In this document: piece after piece, positions 38,706-46,825 of the stretch
Position numbering within the stretch: the first letter of the stretch is position 1
How the letters are laid out: every line of letters begins with the position of its first letter
Origin: Curtobacterium sp. MCBA15_009
GTDB lineage: Bacteria; Actinomycetota; Actinomycetes; Actinomycetales; Microbacteriaceae
Assembly: GCF_001864895.1 (NCBI RefSeq)
Contig: NZ_MJGO01000023.1
Coordinates: forward strand, 103,651 to 167,650
Length of the DNA: 64,000 bases
Reading direction: 5' to 3'
Translations under genes and position numbers: made by a program
Notes under the pieces: model-generated
Databases searched by the model: none
Seen by the model: the letters and a program-made list of their open reading frames with translations, nothing else
Told to the model about the DNA's origin: nothing

Positions 38706-40043
38706 CTACAGCGCGCCGAGGTTGGTGTCGAGCTCGAACGGCGTCACCTGGTCGCGGTACCGCTTCCACTCCTGGCGCTTGTTGAGGAGCACGAAGTTGA
38801 ACACCTGCTCGCCGAGGGTCTCGGCGACGAGCTCGGAGTCCTCCATCAGGCTCAGCGCGTGGTCGAGGCTCGCCGGCAGCTGGCTGTAGCCGAGGGCCTT
38901 GCGCTCCGAGTCGCTGAGGCTCCAGACGTTGTCCTCGGCCTCGGCGGGGAGCTCGTACTCCTCCTCGATGCCCTTCAGCCCGGCGGCGAGCAGGAGCGAG
39001 TACGCCAGGTACGGGTTCGCCGCGGAGTCGATGCCGCGGTACTCGATGCGCGACGACTGGCCCTTGTTCGGCTTGTACAGCGGCACGCGGACGAGCGCGG
39101 ACCGGTTGTTGTGGCCCCAGGTGACGAACGAGGGGGCCTCGTCGCCGCCCCACAGGCGCTTGTACGAGTTGACGAACTGGTTCGTCACGGCGGTGATCTC
39201 CGGCGCGTGCTTGAGCACACCGGCGATGAAGTGCTTGGCGGTCTGCGAGAGCTGGTACTGGCCGCCGGCCTCGTAGAACGCGTTCTGGTCGCCCTCGAAC
39301 AGCGAGACGTGGGTGTGCATGCCCGAGCCGGGCTGGCCGGAGATCGGCTTCGGCATGAACGTCGCGTAGACGCCCTGCTCGATCGCGACCTCCTTCACGA
39401 CGGTGCGGAAGGTCATGATGTTGTCGGCCATCGTGAGCGCGTCCGCGTACCGCAGGTCGATCTCGTTCTGGCCGGGGCCGGCCTCGTGGTGGCTGTACTC
39501 CACCGAGATGCCGAGGTCCTCGAGCATCCGCACCGAGCGGCGGCGGAAGTCGTGGGCGCTGCCGCCGGGCACGTTGTCGAAGTAACCGGCCTGGTCGACG
39601 GGCTGCGGGCCGCCGTCCCGCCACTCGCGGCTCTTGAGCAGGTAGAACTCGATCTCGGGGTGCGTGTAGAACGTGAACCCGCGGTCGCTCGCCCGGGCCA
39701 GGGTGCGCTTCAGCACGTTGCGCGGGTCGGCGACGGCCGGCTGCCCGTCCGGGGTCGTGATGTCGCAGAACATCCGCGCGGTCGGGTCGATCTCGCCGCG
39801 CCACGGCAGGATCTGGAACGTCGAGGGGTCCGGGTGCGCGAGCACGTCGGCCTCGTAGCTGCGGGTGAGGCCCTCGATCGCGGAGCCGTCGAACCCGATG
39901 CCCTCGGCGAAGGCGCCCTCGACCTCGGCCGGGGCGATCGCCACCGACTTGAGCGTCCCGATGACGTCCGTGAACCAGAGTCGGATGAACTTGATCCCGC
40001 GCTCCTCGATGGTGCGGAGCACGAAGTCCGTCTGCTTGTCCAT
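38706..40043 (-). CDS. Second type I glutamine synthetase (GlnA2-like)
   Basis: A 445-residue glutamine synthetase homologue, shorter than GlnA at 28159. Active-site regions are present: FDGSAIEGL, EYSHHEAGPGQNEID (about 183), GSGMHTHVS (about 240) and NNRSALVRVP (about 308). The NLYDLPPEE adenylylation loop is missing: at the corresponding place it reads DNVWSLSDSER, so GlnE should not modify it. This matches actinobacterial GlnA2, whose neighbour is typically glnE. Whether it makes glutamine or a gamma-glutamyl compound is uncertain. The ATG at 40043 has GGAAAGG upstream; the frame stays open another 111 bases without similarity. Confidence 0.92.
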   Translation of the reverse strand: MDKQTDFVLRTIEERGIKFIRLWFTDVIGTLKSVAIAPAEVEGAFAEGIGFDGSAIEGLTRSYEADVLAHPDPSTFQILPWRGEIDPTARMFCDITTPDGQPAVADPRNVLKRTLARASDRGFTFYTHPEIEFYLLKSREWRDGGPQPVDQAGYFDNVPGGSAHDFRRRSVRMLEDLGISVEYSHHEAGPGQNEIDLRYADALTMADNIMTFRTVVKEVAIEQGVYATFMPKPISGQPGSGMHTHVSLFEGDQNAFYEAGGQYQLSQTAKHFIAGVLKHAPEITAVTNQFVNSYKRLWGGDEAPSFVTWGHNNRSALVRVPLYKPNKGQSSRIEYRGIDSAANPYLAYSLLLAAGLKGIEEEYELPAEAEDNVWSLSDSERKALGYSQLPASLDHALSLMEDSELVAETLGEQVFNFVLLNKRQEWKRYRDQVTPFELDTNLGAL

Positions 40044-40089
40044 GCACGACCTTTCCGTGTATCGGGTGGCCGCGGGCGGGCCTGGTCCC

Positions 40090-40095
40090 AGGCTA
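40090..40095 (-). promoter_or_regulatory. -10 box TAGCCT of the glnA2-glnE operon
   Basis: TAGCCT about 46 bases before the ATG at 40043, consistent with a leader of about 40 bases carrying GGAAAGG. A GCCTGGGACCAGGC palindrome overlaps it and might be an operator. Confidence 0.45.
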
Positions 40096-40132
40096 GTGGT
40101 CCGGTGGGACGGACGGGGTGCGGCCGGACGGG

Positions 40133-40312
40133 TCAGCGGTCCTCGGCGTCCCACTTCTCGTTGTTCGCGGCGATGCGGTCGAGCGCGTGCTGCGCCTCCT
40201 CGCGCGTGGCGAAGGGGCCGATGCGGTCACGCTGCGGCGACTGCGGCCCCTGCTCGACCTGGCCGGTCTTGTCGTTGAACCACCACTGGGACTCGATGCG
40301 CTCGTCACTCAT
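40133..40312 (-). CDS. Small SPOR-domain-like protein
   Basis: A 59-residue protein starting MSDERIESQWWFNDKTG. The segment GPFATREEAQHALDRIAANN has the spacing seen in SPOR repeats (G-x-F-x-x-x-x-x-A). Near-identical short proteins, annotated as SPOR domain-containing, are common next to map in Microbacteriaceae. It is too short to carry a full peptidoglycan-binding SPOR domain plus membrane anchor, so the name may overstate the function. The start at 40312 fits the conserved N-terminus; no strong ribosome binding site is seen. Confidence 0.72.
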   Translation of the reverse strand: MSDERIESQWWFNDKTGQVEQGPQSPQRDRIGPFATREEAQHALDRIAANNEKWDAEDR

Positions 40313-40416
40313 GCCGCCCACCGTACCGACGCGGCGCGTCGGTGGTCCGCGCGCCGCCGCGCCGCGCTGGTGGCCGTGCGGTCGGCTGTCGGGGGCGCCC
40401 CGCGCCCGGGGTGACG

Positions 40417-40465
40417 GCCTGGAGGCCCGGCCTGCGCCCGGCGGACCGGTGCCGCGCCTCCAGGC
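40417..40465. terminator. Hairpin of the GGAGGC/GCCTCC family
   Basis: GCCTGGAGGC (40417-40426) pairs with GCCTCCAGGC (40456-40465) around a 29-base loop, between the divergent SPOR-like and map genes. The right arm shares GCGCCTCCAGGC with the hairpin at 1-30. Its position upstream of both genes makes a simple terminator role odd. Confidence 0.5.
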
Positions 40466-40531
40466 GGTCGCGTCCCGGCGCACACGTGGGCGGCCGCTCG
40501 GGACCCGCGCGGCGTCGGGCGCGGCCCCGGC

Positions 40532-40537
40532 TAGAGT
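40532..40537 (+). promoter_or_regulatory. -10 box TAGAGT, leaderless promoter of map
   Basis: TAGAGT is followed by seven bases and the ATG at 40545. Confidence 0.58.
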
Positions 40538-40544
40538 GGTCCGC

Positions 40545-41408
40545 ATGCCCCGGGACGAACACGGACACCTGACCGCCGGCCGCGTCTCCCCCCAGCTGGC
40601 CGTCCCGCGGGACATCGAGCGGCCGGAGTACGTCGGCAGGGTCGAACCGCACGAGCACGGACTCGGCGACACCTACACCCCGGACGAGGTCGAGCGGATC
40701 CGCACCGCGGGCCGGATCGCCTCGCGGGCCATCGACGCCGTCGCCGCGGCGATCCGCCCGGGCGTCACCACCGACGAGCTCGACCGCATCGGGCACGAGT
40801 ACGTCGTCGCGCACGGCGCCTACCCCTCGACGCTCGGCTACCGCGGGTACCCGAAGTCGTTGTGCTCGAGCCTCAACGAGGTGATCTGCCACGGGATCCC
40901 GGACGACACCGTGCTGCAGGACGGCGACATCGTCAACATCGACATCACCGCCTACAAGGACGGCATGCACGGTGACACGAACCGCACGTTCGTCGTCGGG
41001 CAGGCCTCGCAGGAGGTCGAGGACCTCGTCACCCGCACTCGACTCGCCCTCGAGCGCGGCATCAAGGCCGTGGCGCCCGGTCGCCAGGTCAACGTCATCG
41101 GCCGCGCCATCGAGGCGTACGCGAAGCGCTTCGGCTACGGGGTGGTCCGCGACTACACCGGCCACGGCGTCGGGCGGGCCTTCCACTCCGGCCTGATCAT
41201 CCCCCACTACGACGCCCCGCAGTACGACACCGTCATCGAGCCGGGCATGGTGTTCACCATCGAGCCCATGCTGACGCTCGGCGGGGTGGCGGCGGACATC
41301 TGGTCCGACGACTGGACGGTCTCCACGCGGGACAAGTCCTGGACCGCCCAGTTCGAGCACACCCTCGTCGTCACCGAGCGCGGCGCGGAACTCCTCACCG
41401 TCTCCTGA
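40545..41408 (+). CDS. map: Methionine aminopeptidase, type I
   Basis: It removes the initiator methionine from new proteins, using two divalent metal ions. The 287-residue form has a 40-residue N-terminal extension, as in actinobacterial MetAP1b/c, beginning PRDEHGHLTAGRVSP. The five metal ligands are in VNIDITAYKDGMHGDTNRTF (two Asp), GHGVGRAFH (His, about 207), FTIEPML (Glu, about 240) and FEHTLVVTE (Glu, about 270). ppgK follows 22 bases downstream in the same orientation, with its own GAAAGG. Confidence 0.96.
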   Translation: MPRDEHGHLTAGRVSPQLAVPRDIERPEYVGRVEPHEHGLGDTYTPDEVERIRTAGRIASRAIDAVAAAIRPGVTTDELDRIGHEYVVAHGAYPSTLGYRGYPKSLCSSLNEVICHGIPDDTVLQDGDIVNIDITAYKDGMHGDTNRTFVVGQASQEVEDLVTRTRLALERGIKAVAPGRQVNVIGRAIEAYAKRFGYGVVRDYTGHGVGRAFHSGLIIPHYDAPQYDTVIEPGMVFTIEPMLTLGGVAADIWSDDWTVSTRDKSWTAQFEHTLVVTERGAELLTVS

Positions 41409-41430
41409 GACCCCCACCGAAAGGCTCCTC

Positions 41431-42180
41431 ATGACCACCCTCGCAGTCGGCGTCGACATCGGCGGTACGGGCATCAAGGGCGCGATCGTCGACGTCGCCT
41501 CCGGCGAACTGACGACCGACCGGATCAAGAAGGCCACCCCCGAGGGCGGGAAGCCCCACGACATCGTCGCGGTCGCGAAGTCCATCGTCGAGGAGCTCGC
41601 CCCGGCCGCCGACGTCCCGGTGGGCGTGTGCTTCCCGGCCATCGTCCGTGACGGCAAGACGATGTCGGCCGCCAACGTCTCGAAGAAGTGGATCGGCTTC
41701 GAGGCCGAGGCGCTGTTCGAGAAGGAGCTCGGCCGCTCCATCCACTTCGTCAACGACGCCGACGCCGCCGGGTTCGCCGAGCAGCAGTTCGGTGCGGCGA
41801 AGGGCAAGGACGGCCTCGTCATCGTCACGACGCTCGGCACCGGGATCGGCACCGCGCTCATCAACGACGGCGTGCTCATCGTCAACTCCGAGCTCGGGCA
41901 CCTGGAGATCGACGGCCACGACGCCGAGTCGCGGGCCTCGTTCGCAGCCAAGGAGCGCGACGACCTGTCGTGGAAGCACTGGGCGAAGCGCCTGCAGCAC
42001 TACTACTCGACGCTCGAGGCCCTGCTCTCCCCGGAGCTCTTCGTCGTCGGCGGCGGCGTCTCGAAGCAGCACGAGGAGTACCTGCCGCTGCTCGACCTGC
42101 AGGCCGACATCATCCCGGCGACGCTCCGCAACAACGCGGGCATCATCGGCGCGGCGACCCTGGCGGCGCAGAGCGCCTGA
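41431..42180 (+). CDS. ppgK: Polyphosphate glucokinase
   Basis: It phosphorylates glucose with inorganic polyphosphate (and usually ATP), a trait of actinomycetes. The 249-residue ROK-family product begins with the phosphate-binding VGVDIGGTGIKGAIVD (about 7-22). The glucose-binding FVNDADAAGFAEQ is near 105, the second phosphate loop TTLGTGIGTALI near 133, and the ELGHLEIDG motif near 152, where ROK kinases have the sugar-contacting EXGH. The C-terminal LFVVGGGVSKQHEEYLPLL is also typical. It probably shares a transcript with map. It is followed by repeats and rnpB. Confidence 0.95.
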   Translation: MTTLAVGVDIGGTGIKGAIVDVASGELTTDRIKKATPEGGKPHDIVAVAKSIVEELAPAADVPVGVCFPAIVRDGKTMSAANVSKKWIGFEAEALFEKELGRSIHFVNDADAAGFAEQQFGAAKGKDGLVIVTTLGTGIGTALINDGVLIVNSELGHLEIDGHDAESRASFAAKERDDLSWKHWAKRLQHYYSTLEALLSPELFVVGGGVSKQHEEYLPLLDLQADIIPATLRNNAGIIGAATLAAQSA

Positions 42181-42205
42181 CGCACCTGGCCGAGCGGCGA
42201 GGCCA

Positions 42206-42241
42206 GCGTGCCCGGCGTGCTCGGCGTGCTCGGCGTGCTCG
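42206..42241. repeat. 9-bp tandem repeat (4 units)
   Basis: Four units of GCGTGCTCG (the first reads GCGTGCCCG) follow 25 bases after the ppgK stop. No other feature is seen between it and the next repeats. Confidence 0.8.
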
Positions 42242-42274
42242 TCGGCCATGACGGGCGATGTGCACGGCCGGCGA

Positions 42275-42364
42275 GGTCGCACGACACGCCGCGGGCGCGT
42301 CGCCCGGGTCGCGCGAGGTGCCGCACGTCAGCCGTCCGGGCGGCACTCCGTGCGACCTCGGCGG
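42275..42364. repeat. 90-bp perfect direct repeat, copy 1
   Basis: Identical over 90 bases to 42435-42524, a period of exactly 160 bases. Each copy is bounded by inverted GGTCGCACG and CGTGCGACC (42275-42283 and 42349-42357), so each could fold on itself. No gene is supported across this region; the arginine-rich open frames it creates are repeats of the same peptide. Confidence 0.92.
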
Positions 42365-42434
42365 CTCCGGCCCCGTGCCGCACGCGTGGCGTGCACGGGC
42401 CGCGAGCCCGCGAGCCTGCGTGCCCGGGCGGCGG

Positions 42435-42524
42435 GGTCGCACGACACGCCGCGGGCGCGTCGCCCGGGTCGCGCGAGGTGCCGCACGTCAGCCGTCCGGG
42501 CGGCACTCCGTGCGACCTCGGCGG
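42435..42524. repeat. 90-bp perfect direct repeat, copy 2, next to the rnpB promoter
   Basis: The second copy ends 23 bases before the rnpB -10 box. Similarity to copy 1 continues patchily past the 90 bases (CGGCCCCG and CGCACGCG), up to the start of the promoter itself. Confidence 0.92.
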
Positions 42525-42547
42525 GGCCGGCCCCGGGTCGCACGCGC

Positions 42548-42553
42548 TAGGCT
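42548..42553 (+). promoter_or_regulatory. -10 box TAGGCT of rnpB
   Basis: TAGGCT lies seven bases before the first paired base of RNase P RNA, the same box used by the leaderless genes around it. Confidence 0.6.
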
Positions 42554-42560
42554 TGCCGTG

Positions 42561-42928
42561 CGAATGGGTCGGTGAGACGGTCGCGTCACTCCTCCGGGAG
42601 TGCCGAGGAACGTCCGGGCTCCACAGAGCAGGGCGGTGGGTAACACCCACCCGGAGCAATCCGCGAGACAGTGCCACAGAAAGCAGACCGCCGGCGGCGA
42701 CGTCGGTAAGGGTGAAACGGTGGTGTAAGAGACCACCAGGGGTCCGGGTGACCGGATCCGCTCGGTAAACCTCGCCCGGAGCAAGGTCAGACAGAGGACG
42801 CTGAGGCTGCTCGCCGAGTCCTCGGGTAGACCGCTGGAGGCCGACGGCAACGTCGGTCCGAGAGAGATGGCCGTCACCGCCGCGCGAGCGGCGGGACAGA
42901 ACCCGGCGTACGGCCGGCCCATTCGCCC
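42561..42928 (+). ncRNA. rnpB: RNase P RNA (bacterial class A)
   Basis: The catalytic RNA that trims the 5' ends of precursor tRNAs. Conserved blocks appear in order: CGAATGGG at the 5' end pairing with CCCATTCG at the 3' end (P1), GAGGAACGTCCGGGCTCC (P3/P4 5' strand), GACAGTGCCACAGAAA, GGTAAGGGTGAAACGGTGG, GGTGTAAGAGACCACC, AGAGAGATGGCCGTC, and ACAGAACCCGGCGTACGGC, the 3' strand of P4 and the tRNA CCA-contact region. The length of about 370 is normal for actinomycetes. Ends are set by the P1 pairing and may be off by a few bases. Confidence 0.95.
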
Positions 42929-42931
42929 ACA

Positions 42932-42959
42932 CCACGCTGCGGGCTGCCGCCCGCGGTGG
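42932..42959 (+). terminator. Terminator of rnpB
   Basis: CCAC...GCGGGC pairs with GCCCGC...GTGG around a TGCC loop, with a bulge, directly after the RNase P RNA. Confidence 0.6.
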
Positions 42960-42980
42960 CGACCGTCGGAAGGCGCTGAC

Positions 42981-43871
42981 GTGTACCTGCCCGAAGCCCT
43001 CGCGCCGTCGTACCTGCGCGCGACGCGGGCGAACCGGCCCTACCGGACCGTCGAGGGCGCGGCGCGCGAGGTCCGCCGCCACGGTCGGCACCCCGAACCG
43101 GCCGTCCCGCCGGAGCGCCTGCGGCTGCGCCCGGACGTCGCCGTCACGGTGCGTCGCGAGCACGGTCGACCGGTGTACACCGTCAGGCCCACCCGGTCGA
43201 CGCCCGTCGGCGAGACCGTGTACGTCCACGGTGGCGGGTGGGTGCACGACATCAGCCGGCAGCACTGGGCGCTCGTCGCGCAGGTCGCCGCCGAGTCGAA
43301 CACCACCGTCACCGTGCCGCTGTACGCGCTGCTCCCCCACGGCGACGCCGCGGCGGCCGTCGCGCTCGTCGTGCACCTGTTCGAGGCCGCGACGGCGTCC
43401 GGCCACGAGGTGCGCCTGGCCGGCGACTCGGCCGGCGGCCAGGTCGCCCTGTCCGCCGCGCTCGCCCTCCGCGACCGCGGACACCGGGCCGTGCGCACCG
43501 TCCTGCTCACGCCGGCGCTCGACCTGACGATGGCGAACCCGCGGGTCGCCGACGTGCTGCCGTCCGACCCGTGGCTCGGTGTCGACGGGCTCCGCCACCT
43601 CGGCGCGCAGTGGGCCGGGCGCCTCCCCGTGACGAACCCGGCGGTGAGTCCCCTGGCGGGCGACCCGACCGGGCTCGGCCCGGTCCTGTTGCTCACGGGC
43701 ACGCGCGACGTCCTCAACCCGGACGCGCACCTGCTCGCCGCGGGGGCCCGGGCCGCCGGCGTCGACGTCGAGCTCGTCGAACGCCGCGGGGCCGTGCACG
43801 TGTTCCCGCTGCTGCCGACCCGTCCCGCCGCAGCAGCCCGCGACCGCATCGTCGCCGCGCTGCGCGCCTGA
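42981..43871 (+). CDS. Alpha/beta hydrolase (HSL/carboxylesterase type)
   Basis: A 296-residue esterase-like enzyme. The oxyanion motif HGGGW (about 83) and nucleophile elbow GDSAGGQVALS (about 151, serine in GDSAG) mark the hormone-sensitive-lipase branch. The triad is completed by Asp in LLTGTRDVLNPDAH (about 243) and His in RGAVHVFPLL (about 271). There is no signal peptide, so it is cytosolic. The substrate is not known. GTG at 42981 follows GGAAGG at nine bases; longer open frame upstream runs into rnpB and is rejected. Confidence 0.85.
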   Translation: MYLPEALAPSYLRATRANRPYRTVEGAAREVRRHGRHPEPAVPPERLRLRPDVAVTVRREHGRPVYTVRPTRSTPVGETVYVHGGGWVHDISRQHWALVAQVAAESNTTVTVPLYALLPHGDAAAAVALVVHLFEAATASGHEVRLAGDSAGGQVALSAALALRDRGHRAVRTVLLTPALDLTMANPRVADVLPSDPWLGVDGLRHLGAQWAGRLPVTNPAVSPLAGDPTGLGPVLLLTGTRDVLNPDAHLLAAGARAAGVDVELVERRGAVHVFPLLPTRPAAAARDRIVAALRA

Positions 43872-43912
43872 GACGCGGGCGACGGGGCGCGGCTCGGGCA
43901 GGCCGATCCCGG

Positions 43913-43939
43913 CCCGGCCCTGCCCGGGCCAGGGCCGGG
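43913..43939. terminator. Bidirectional terminator
   Basis: CCCGGCCCTG and CAGGGCCGGG form a 10-bp perfect stem with a 7-base loop between the converging esterase and coiled-coil genes. Confidence 0.8.
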
Positions 43940-43945
43940 TCTCGG

Positions 43946-44680
43946 CTACAGGCCAGACTCGGCCGTGCGCACCAGGATCGCGTCGCTGTCGGGGCAGAGC
44001 ACGACGTCGTCCGGAGCGGCACGGCGGATGTCCTGCAGGTCCGAGTTGGTGAGCGACACCCCGGAGGCCGTGGACACGCCGCCCTGCAGCAGCGAGGCGC
44101 CGAAGCCGTAGCGGGCGCGCTGCCGGTCGTACAGCGCGAGCAGGTCGGCCGGCACCTTCGCGGCGACGGCGGCGCGGCTCTGCTCGGCCGAGTCCTTGTC
44201 GCCGGTCAGCCGTGCGATCTCGGCGTCACGGTCGGCGACGAGCCCGGCGCGTGCGGCGTCGACGTCGGCGAGCTTCGCCTCGACGTCGCCCACCCGCGCG
44301 CGGAGCACGTCGAGGTTCTCCATGATCTCGAGCTCGGCGGTCTCGAGGCCGCCGATGCGCCGCTGCAGCGACTCGAGCTCGCTCTGCAGGCCGGCGGCGT
44401 CCTTCGAGTTCGAGACGTTCTGCAGCATGGTGGTGTCGCGCTCGATGCGGGCCTGGGCGGTCGCGGTGTCGGACTCCAGGCGGGCGAGCTCGCGCTCGGC
44501 GTCCTCGACCTCGCCGGTGGCCGCCACGAGCTCGCTGCGGAGCCCGGCGGCCCTGGTGCCGAGCTCGGTGAGCTGGTCGCCCTTCTGCAGCGACGTGATG
44601 CGGTGCGCGATCCGGGTGACGTCGTTGTCGAGTCGTTGGAGGTCGAGGAGGATGACCTGGTCCTCGGGTGCTGCCTTCAT
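43946..44680 (-). CDS. Coiled-coil protein with an eroded C4 zinc ribbon
   Basis: A 244-residue protein of the family annotated as C4-type zinc ribbon/CT398-like, seen next to NIF3 genes in most actinomycetes. Residues 15-180 form a long antiparallel coiled coil. The C-terminal domain keeps the ribbon frame (LQDIRRAAPDDVVLCPDSDAI), but three of the four usual cysteines are replaced: the first CxxC pair reads GGVSTA and the last reads CPDSD, leaving one Cys. Zinc binding is therefore doubtful. It starts at 44680, 2 bases after the NIF3 stop, in one operon. The family's role is unsettled. Confidence 0.82.
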   Translation of the reverse strand: MKAAPEDQVILLDLQRLDNDVTRIAHRITSLQKGDQLTELGTRAAGLRSELVAATGEVEDAERELARLESDTATAQARIERDTTMLQNVSNSKDAAGLQSELESLQRRIGGLETAELEIMENLDVLRARVGDVEAKLADVDAARAGLVADRDAEIARLTGDKDSAEQSRAAVAAKVPADLLALYDRQRARYGFGASLLQGGVSTASGVSLTNSDLQDIRRAAPDDVVLCPDSDAILVRTAESGL

Positions 44681-44682
44681 GG

Positions 44683-45528
44683 TCAGACTCCTTCAGTGGG
44701 GGTGGTGGGTTCGGCGGCCGGCAGGACGGCGAAGTCCCACGGATCGGTGCGGAGGTCGCTCACGGTGACGCGGACGCCGGCGGCCTCGCGCAGCTGCGCC
44801 GCCGCGACGTCGAGCCAGAGCCACTCGGTGGCCCAGTGCGACGTGTCGACGAGGGCCGGTCCGCCGTGGAGCAGTGCCTGTTCGCGGAACTCGGACGCCG
44901 GGTGGTGGCGGAGGTCGCTGGTGACGTACACGTCGGCGTCGAGCACGGCGGGGTGACCGAGCAGGGAGTCGCCGGCACCGGCGCAGAGTGCGACGGTGCG
45001 GACGGGCTGGTCGAAGTCCCCGGAGACGCGGACGCCGGTGGCGGTCGGCGGCAGCAGGTCGACGAGCCGCCGGGCGAGCGCACCGAGCGTGGTCGGCTCG
45101 GCCAGCACGCCTACGCGGCCGATGCCGGTCGCGGGGTCGGATCCGGCGTCGAGCGGGCGCTGCTCGGTCAGGCCGATGCGGTCGGCGAGCACGGCCGAGG
45201 TGCCGGTGGTGACGACGTCGGCGTTGGTGTGGGCGGCGACCAGGGCGCAGCCGCCCCGCACCAGGGTCGCGAGCACGCTGCCCTTGTAGGTGGTCTCGGC
45301 GATCGTGGTCACCCCGCGCAGCAGCAGCGGGTGGTGCGTCAGGAGGAGCCCGGCTCCGAGGCCGACCGCTTCGCGCGCGGTGGCCGGCACGGCGTCGACG
45401 GCCAGGTGCACGTGCTCGACGACGGCATCGGGGTCTCCGGCGACCAGGCCCACGCTGTCCCAGGACTCCGCGCCCGCGGCGGGCCACAGGTCCTCGATCA
45501 CGGCCTGGAGTTCGCGGAGCGTCGGCAT
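44683..45528 (-). CDS. NIF3-like dinuclear metal-centre protein
   Basis: A 281-residue NIF3/YbgI/YqfO-family protein, forming toroidal hexamers with a two-metal site; some members have GTP cyclohydrolase-like or other hydrolase activity in vitro, but the physiological role is open. Metal ligands are visible in LLLTHHPLLLRG (about 61-72), AAHTNADVV (about 98) and near the C-terminus in VDTSHWATEW (about 232). It lacks the long PII-like insertion of the Bacillus protein. The ATG at 45528 lies six bases after a TAGACT box. The coiled-coil gene follows. Confidence 0.9.
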   Translation of the reverse strand: MPTLRELQAVIEDLWPAAGAESWDSVGLVAGDPDAVVEHVHLAVDAVPATAREAVGLGAGLLLTHHPLLLRGVTTIAETTYKGSVLATLVRGGCALVAAHTNADVVTTGTSAVLADRIGLTEQRPLDAGSDPATGIGRVGVLAEPTTLGALARRLVDLLPPTATGVRVSGDFDQPVRTVALCAGAGDSLLGHPAVLDADVYVTSDLRHHPASEFREQALLHGGPALVDTSHWATEWLWLDVAAAQLREAAGVRVTVSDLRTDPWDFAVLPAAEPTTPTEGV

Positions 45529-45534
45529 CCCGTC

Positions 45535-45540
45535 AGTCTA
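45535..45540 (-). promoter_or_regulatory. -10 box TAGACT, leaderless promoter of the NIF3 operon
   Basis: TAGACT is followed by GACGGG and ATG at 45528, six bases apart. Confidence 0.6.
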
Positions 45541-45557
45541 CCGAGGCGTCCGCCCCG

Positions 45558-46709
45558 TCAGCGGCCGAGCAGGTGCAGCAGCCGGGCCACGAGACGCGAC
45601 CACCAGCCCGGGCGCTCCGCCTCGGCCTGCTGCGGAGCCGGCTCGTGCACGACGGGTCCGGCGGGCACGACCGCGTCCGGCAGGACGACGGGTGTGCTCG
45701 CGGTCCGGCCCTGGTGCGCCGTGAGCGCGGCGGCGAACGCAGCGCGGTCGATGACGGTCGGCCCGGTGGCGGGCTGGACGAGCGGCGTCGGTCGCGTGTT
45801 CGCGGACACCGGTGACACGGCCGGGAGGCCCGCCACCGGACGCACGGGTTCGTCGCGTTCCGGGAGCACCAGCTCCACGGCCGGGCGCGCCGTCGCGACG
45901 TCGGCTCGCAGTCCCGGCGTGCTGCGGCCGGTCGGCCCGGGTGCCGGGACGACGACGAGGGGGACGGGTGTCGTCGCGGCACGGCGGGCCGCGGCGCGGT
46001 CGCGGCGGTCGGCCTCGAGGGCGGCGTCGGCGAGCAGGTCGGCGAACACCGTGCGGGCGAAGTCGCGGGCGGCGCGCACCTCGGGGTCGTCGGTGCCGGC
46101 GACGGTGGCCTCCCAGGCCGCGAGGCGTGCGAGGTCCTCGTCGCGGCGTCGGACCTCGTCCTCGAGCAGCACGATGCGCTCGACGGCGCTGCGACCGGTC
46201 GACGAGGCGACCTCGACGGCCAGGTCCTCGATGCGCAGGGCGATCCGCTCCGGCGGTTCCGGGAACGACGGCGCGCACGAGGCGGCGTGCCGGGCGTGGT
46301 CGCGCACGCGGTCGCGGCGGAACGCCGGGGCCGGGGCCGGGGTCGCGGTCGTCGCTGCCGACAGACCCGCCGACGACGTCGCCGCCGTGGCCTCGGGGAC
46401 CGGAGCCTCGGACGTCGGGGTCGCACCGGCGTCGGCACCGCGCTCGGCGCCGGCGTGTGCCCCGCGCCCGGCTCCGGCGTGTGCACCGCGCTCGGCGCTG
46501 GCAGGTGCACTGTGGGCGGGCGTGCGGCGACGGTCCTCGACCGGGGTGGCCGGTGCGAGGTCGGGCCGCTGCACGGGGCCGGTGACAGGCGGGACCACGA
46601 GGTCCGCCACGTACGGCGTCCGCGTCGCCGGGGCGTCGCGGAGCCACTCCTCGAGCTCGCGACCGAACGGGTCCACGAGCGGGGTGCGTGCGCCGGACTG
46701 GGTCTCCAT
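45558..46709 (-). CDS. Hypothetical protein, Ala/Pro-rich, basic-hydrophobic C-terminus
   Basis: I do not recognise this 383-residue protein. It starts METQSGARTPLVDPFGRELEEWL and continues with an Ala/Gly/Pro-rich stretch containing three tandem variants of ERGAHAGA (about 70-95). A helical acidic-basic segment (about 155-240, with ERIVLLEDEVRRRDEDLARL) could form a coiled coil. A second disordered part leads to a short amphipathic C-terminus, GWWSRLVARLLHLLGR, which may touch the membrane. There is no catalytic motif. ATG at 46709 lies six bases after TACCCT, matching the local leaderless layout. Codon usage matches its neighbours, which supports it being real. Confidence 0.65.
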   Translation of the reverse strand: METQSGARTPLVDPFGRELEEWLRDAPATRTPYVADLVVPPVTGPVQRPDLAPATPVEDRRRTPAHSAPASAERGAHAGAGRGAHAGAERGADAGATPTSEAPVPEATAATSSAGLSAATTATPAPAPAFRRDRVRDHARHAASCAPSFPEPPERIALRIEDLAVEVASSTGRSAVERIVLLEDEVRRRDEDLARLAAWEATVAGTDDPEVRAARDFARTVFADLLADAALEADRRDRAAARRAATTPVPLVVVPAPGPTGRSTPGLRADVATARPAVELVLPERDEPVRPVAGLPAVSPVSANTRPTPLVQPATGPTVIDRAAFAAALTAHQGRTASTPVVLPDAVVPAGPVVHEPAPQQAEAERPGWWSRLVARLLHLLGR

Positions 46710-46715
46710 GTCCGA

Positions 46716-46721
46716 AGGGTA
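46716..46721 (-). promoter_or_regulatory. -10 box TACCCT, leaderless promoter
   Basis: TACCCT, six bases (TCGGAC), then the ATG at 46709. The flanking sequence here is unusually AT-rich (ATATTTACCC). Confidence 0.58.
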
Positions 46722-46825
46722 AATATCGCAGGACCCGGATCGTCGGACATCCGCGGTGTGTCGCCGGGTTCGGTGACATGTCGCACGGAACGTGAACGGC
46801 GTGTCGGCCGTGGTGCGGGTGCTCG

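Noticed and set aside
42181..42550. Arginine-rich open frames between ppgK and rnpB
   Set aside because: They are created by the 90-bp duplication and read the same peptide twice; no start signal or family match.
42867..42980. A longer N-terminus for the esterase gene, starting inside rnpB
   Set aside because: The conserved 3' end and terminator of RNase P RNA occupy that stretch, and a good ribosome binding site precedes the GTG at 42981.
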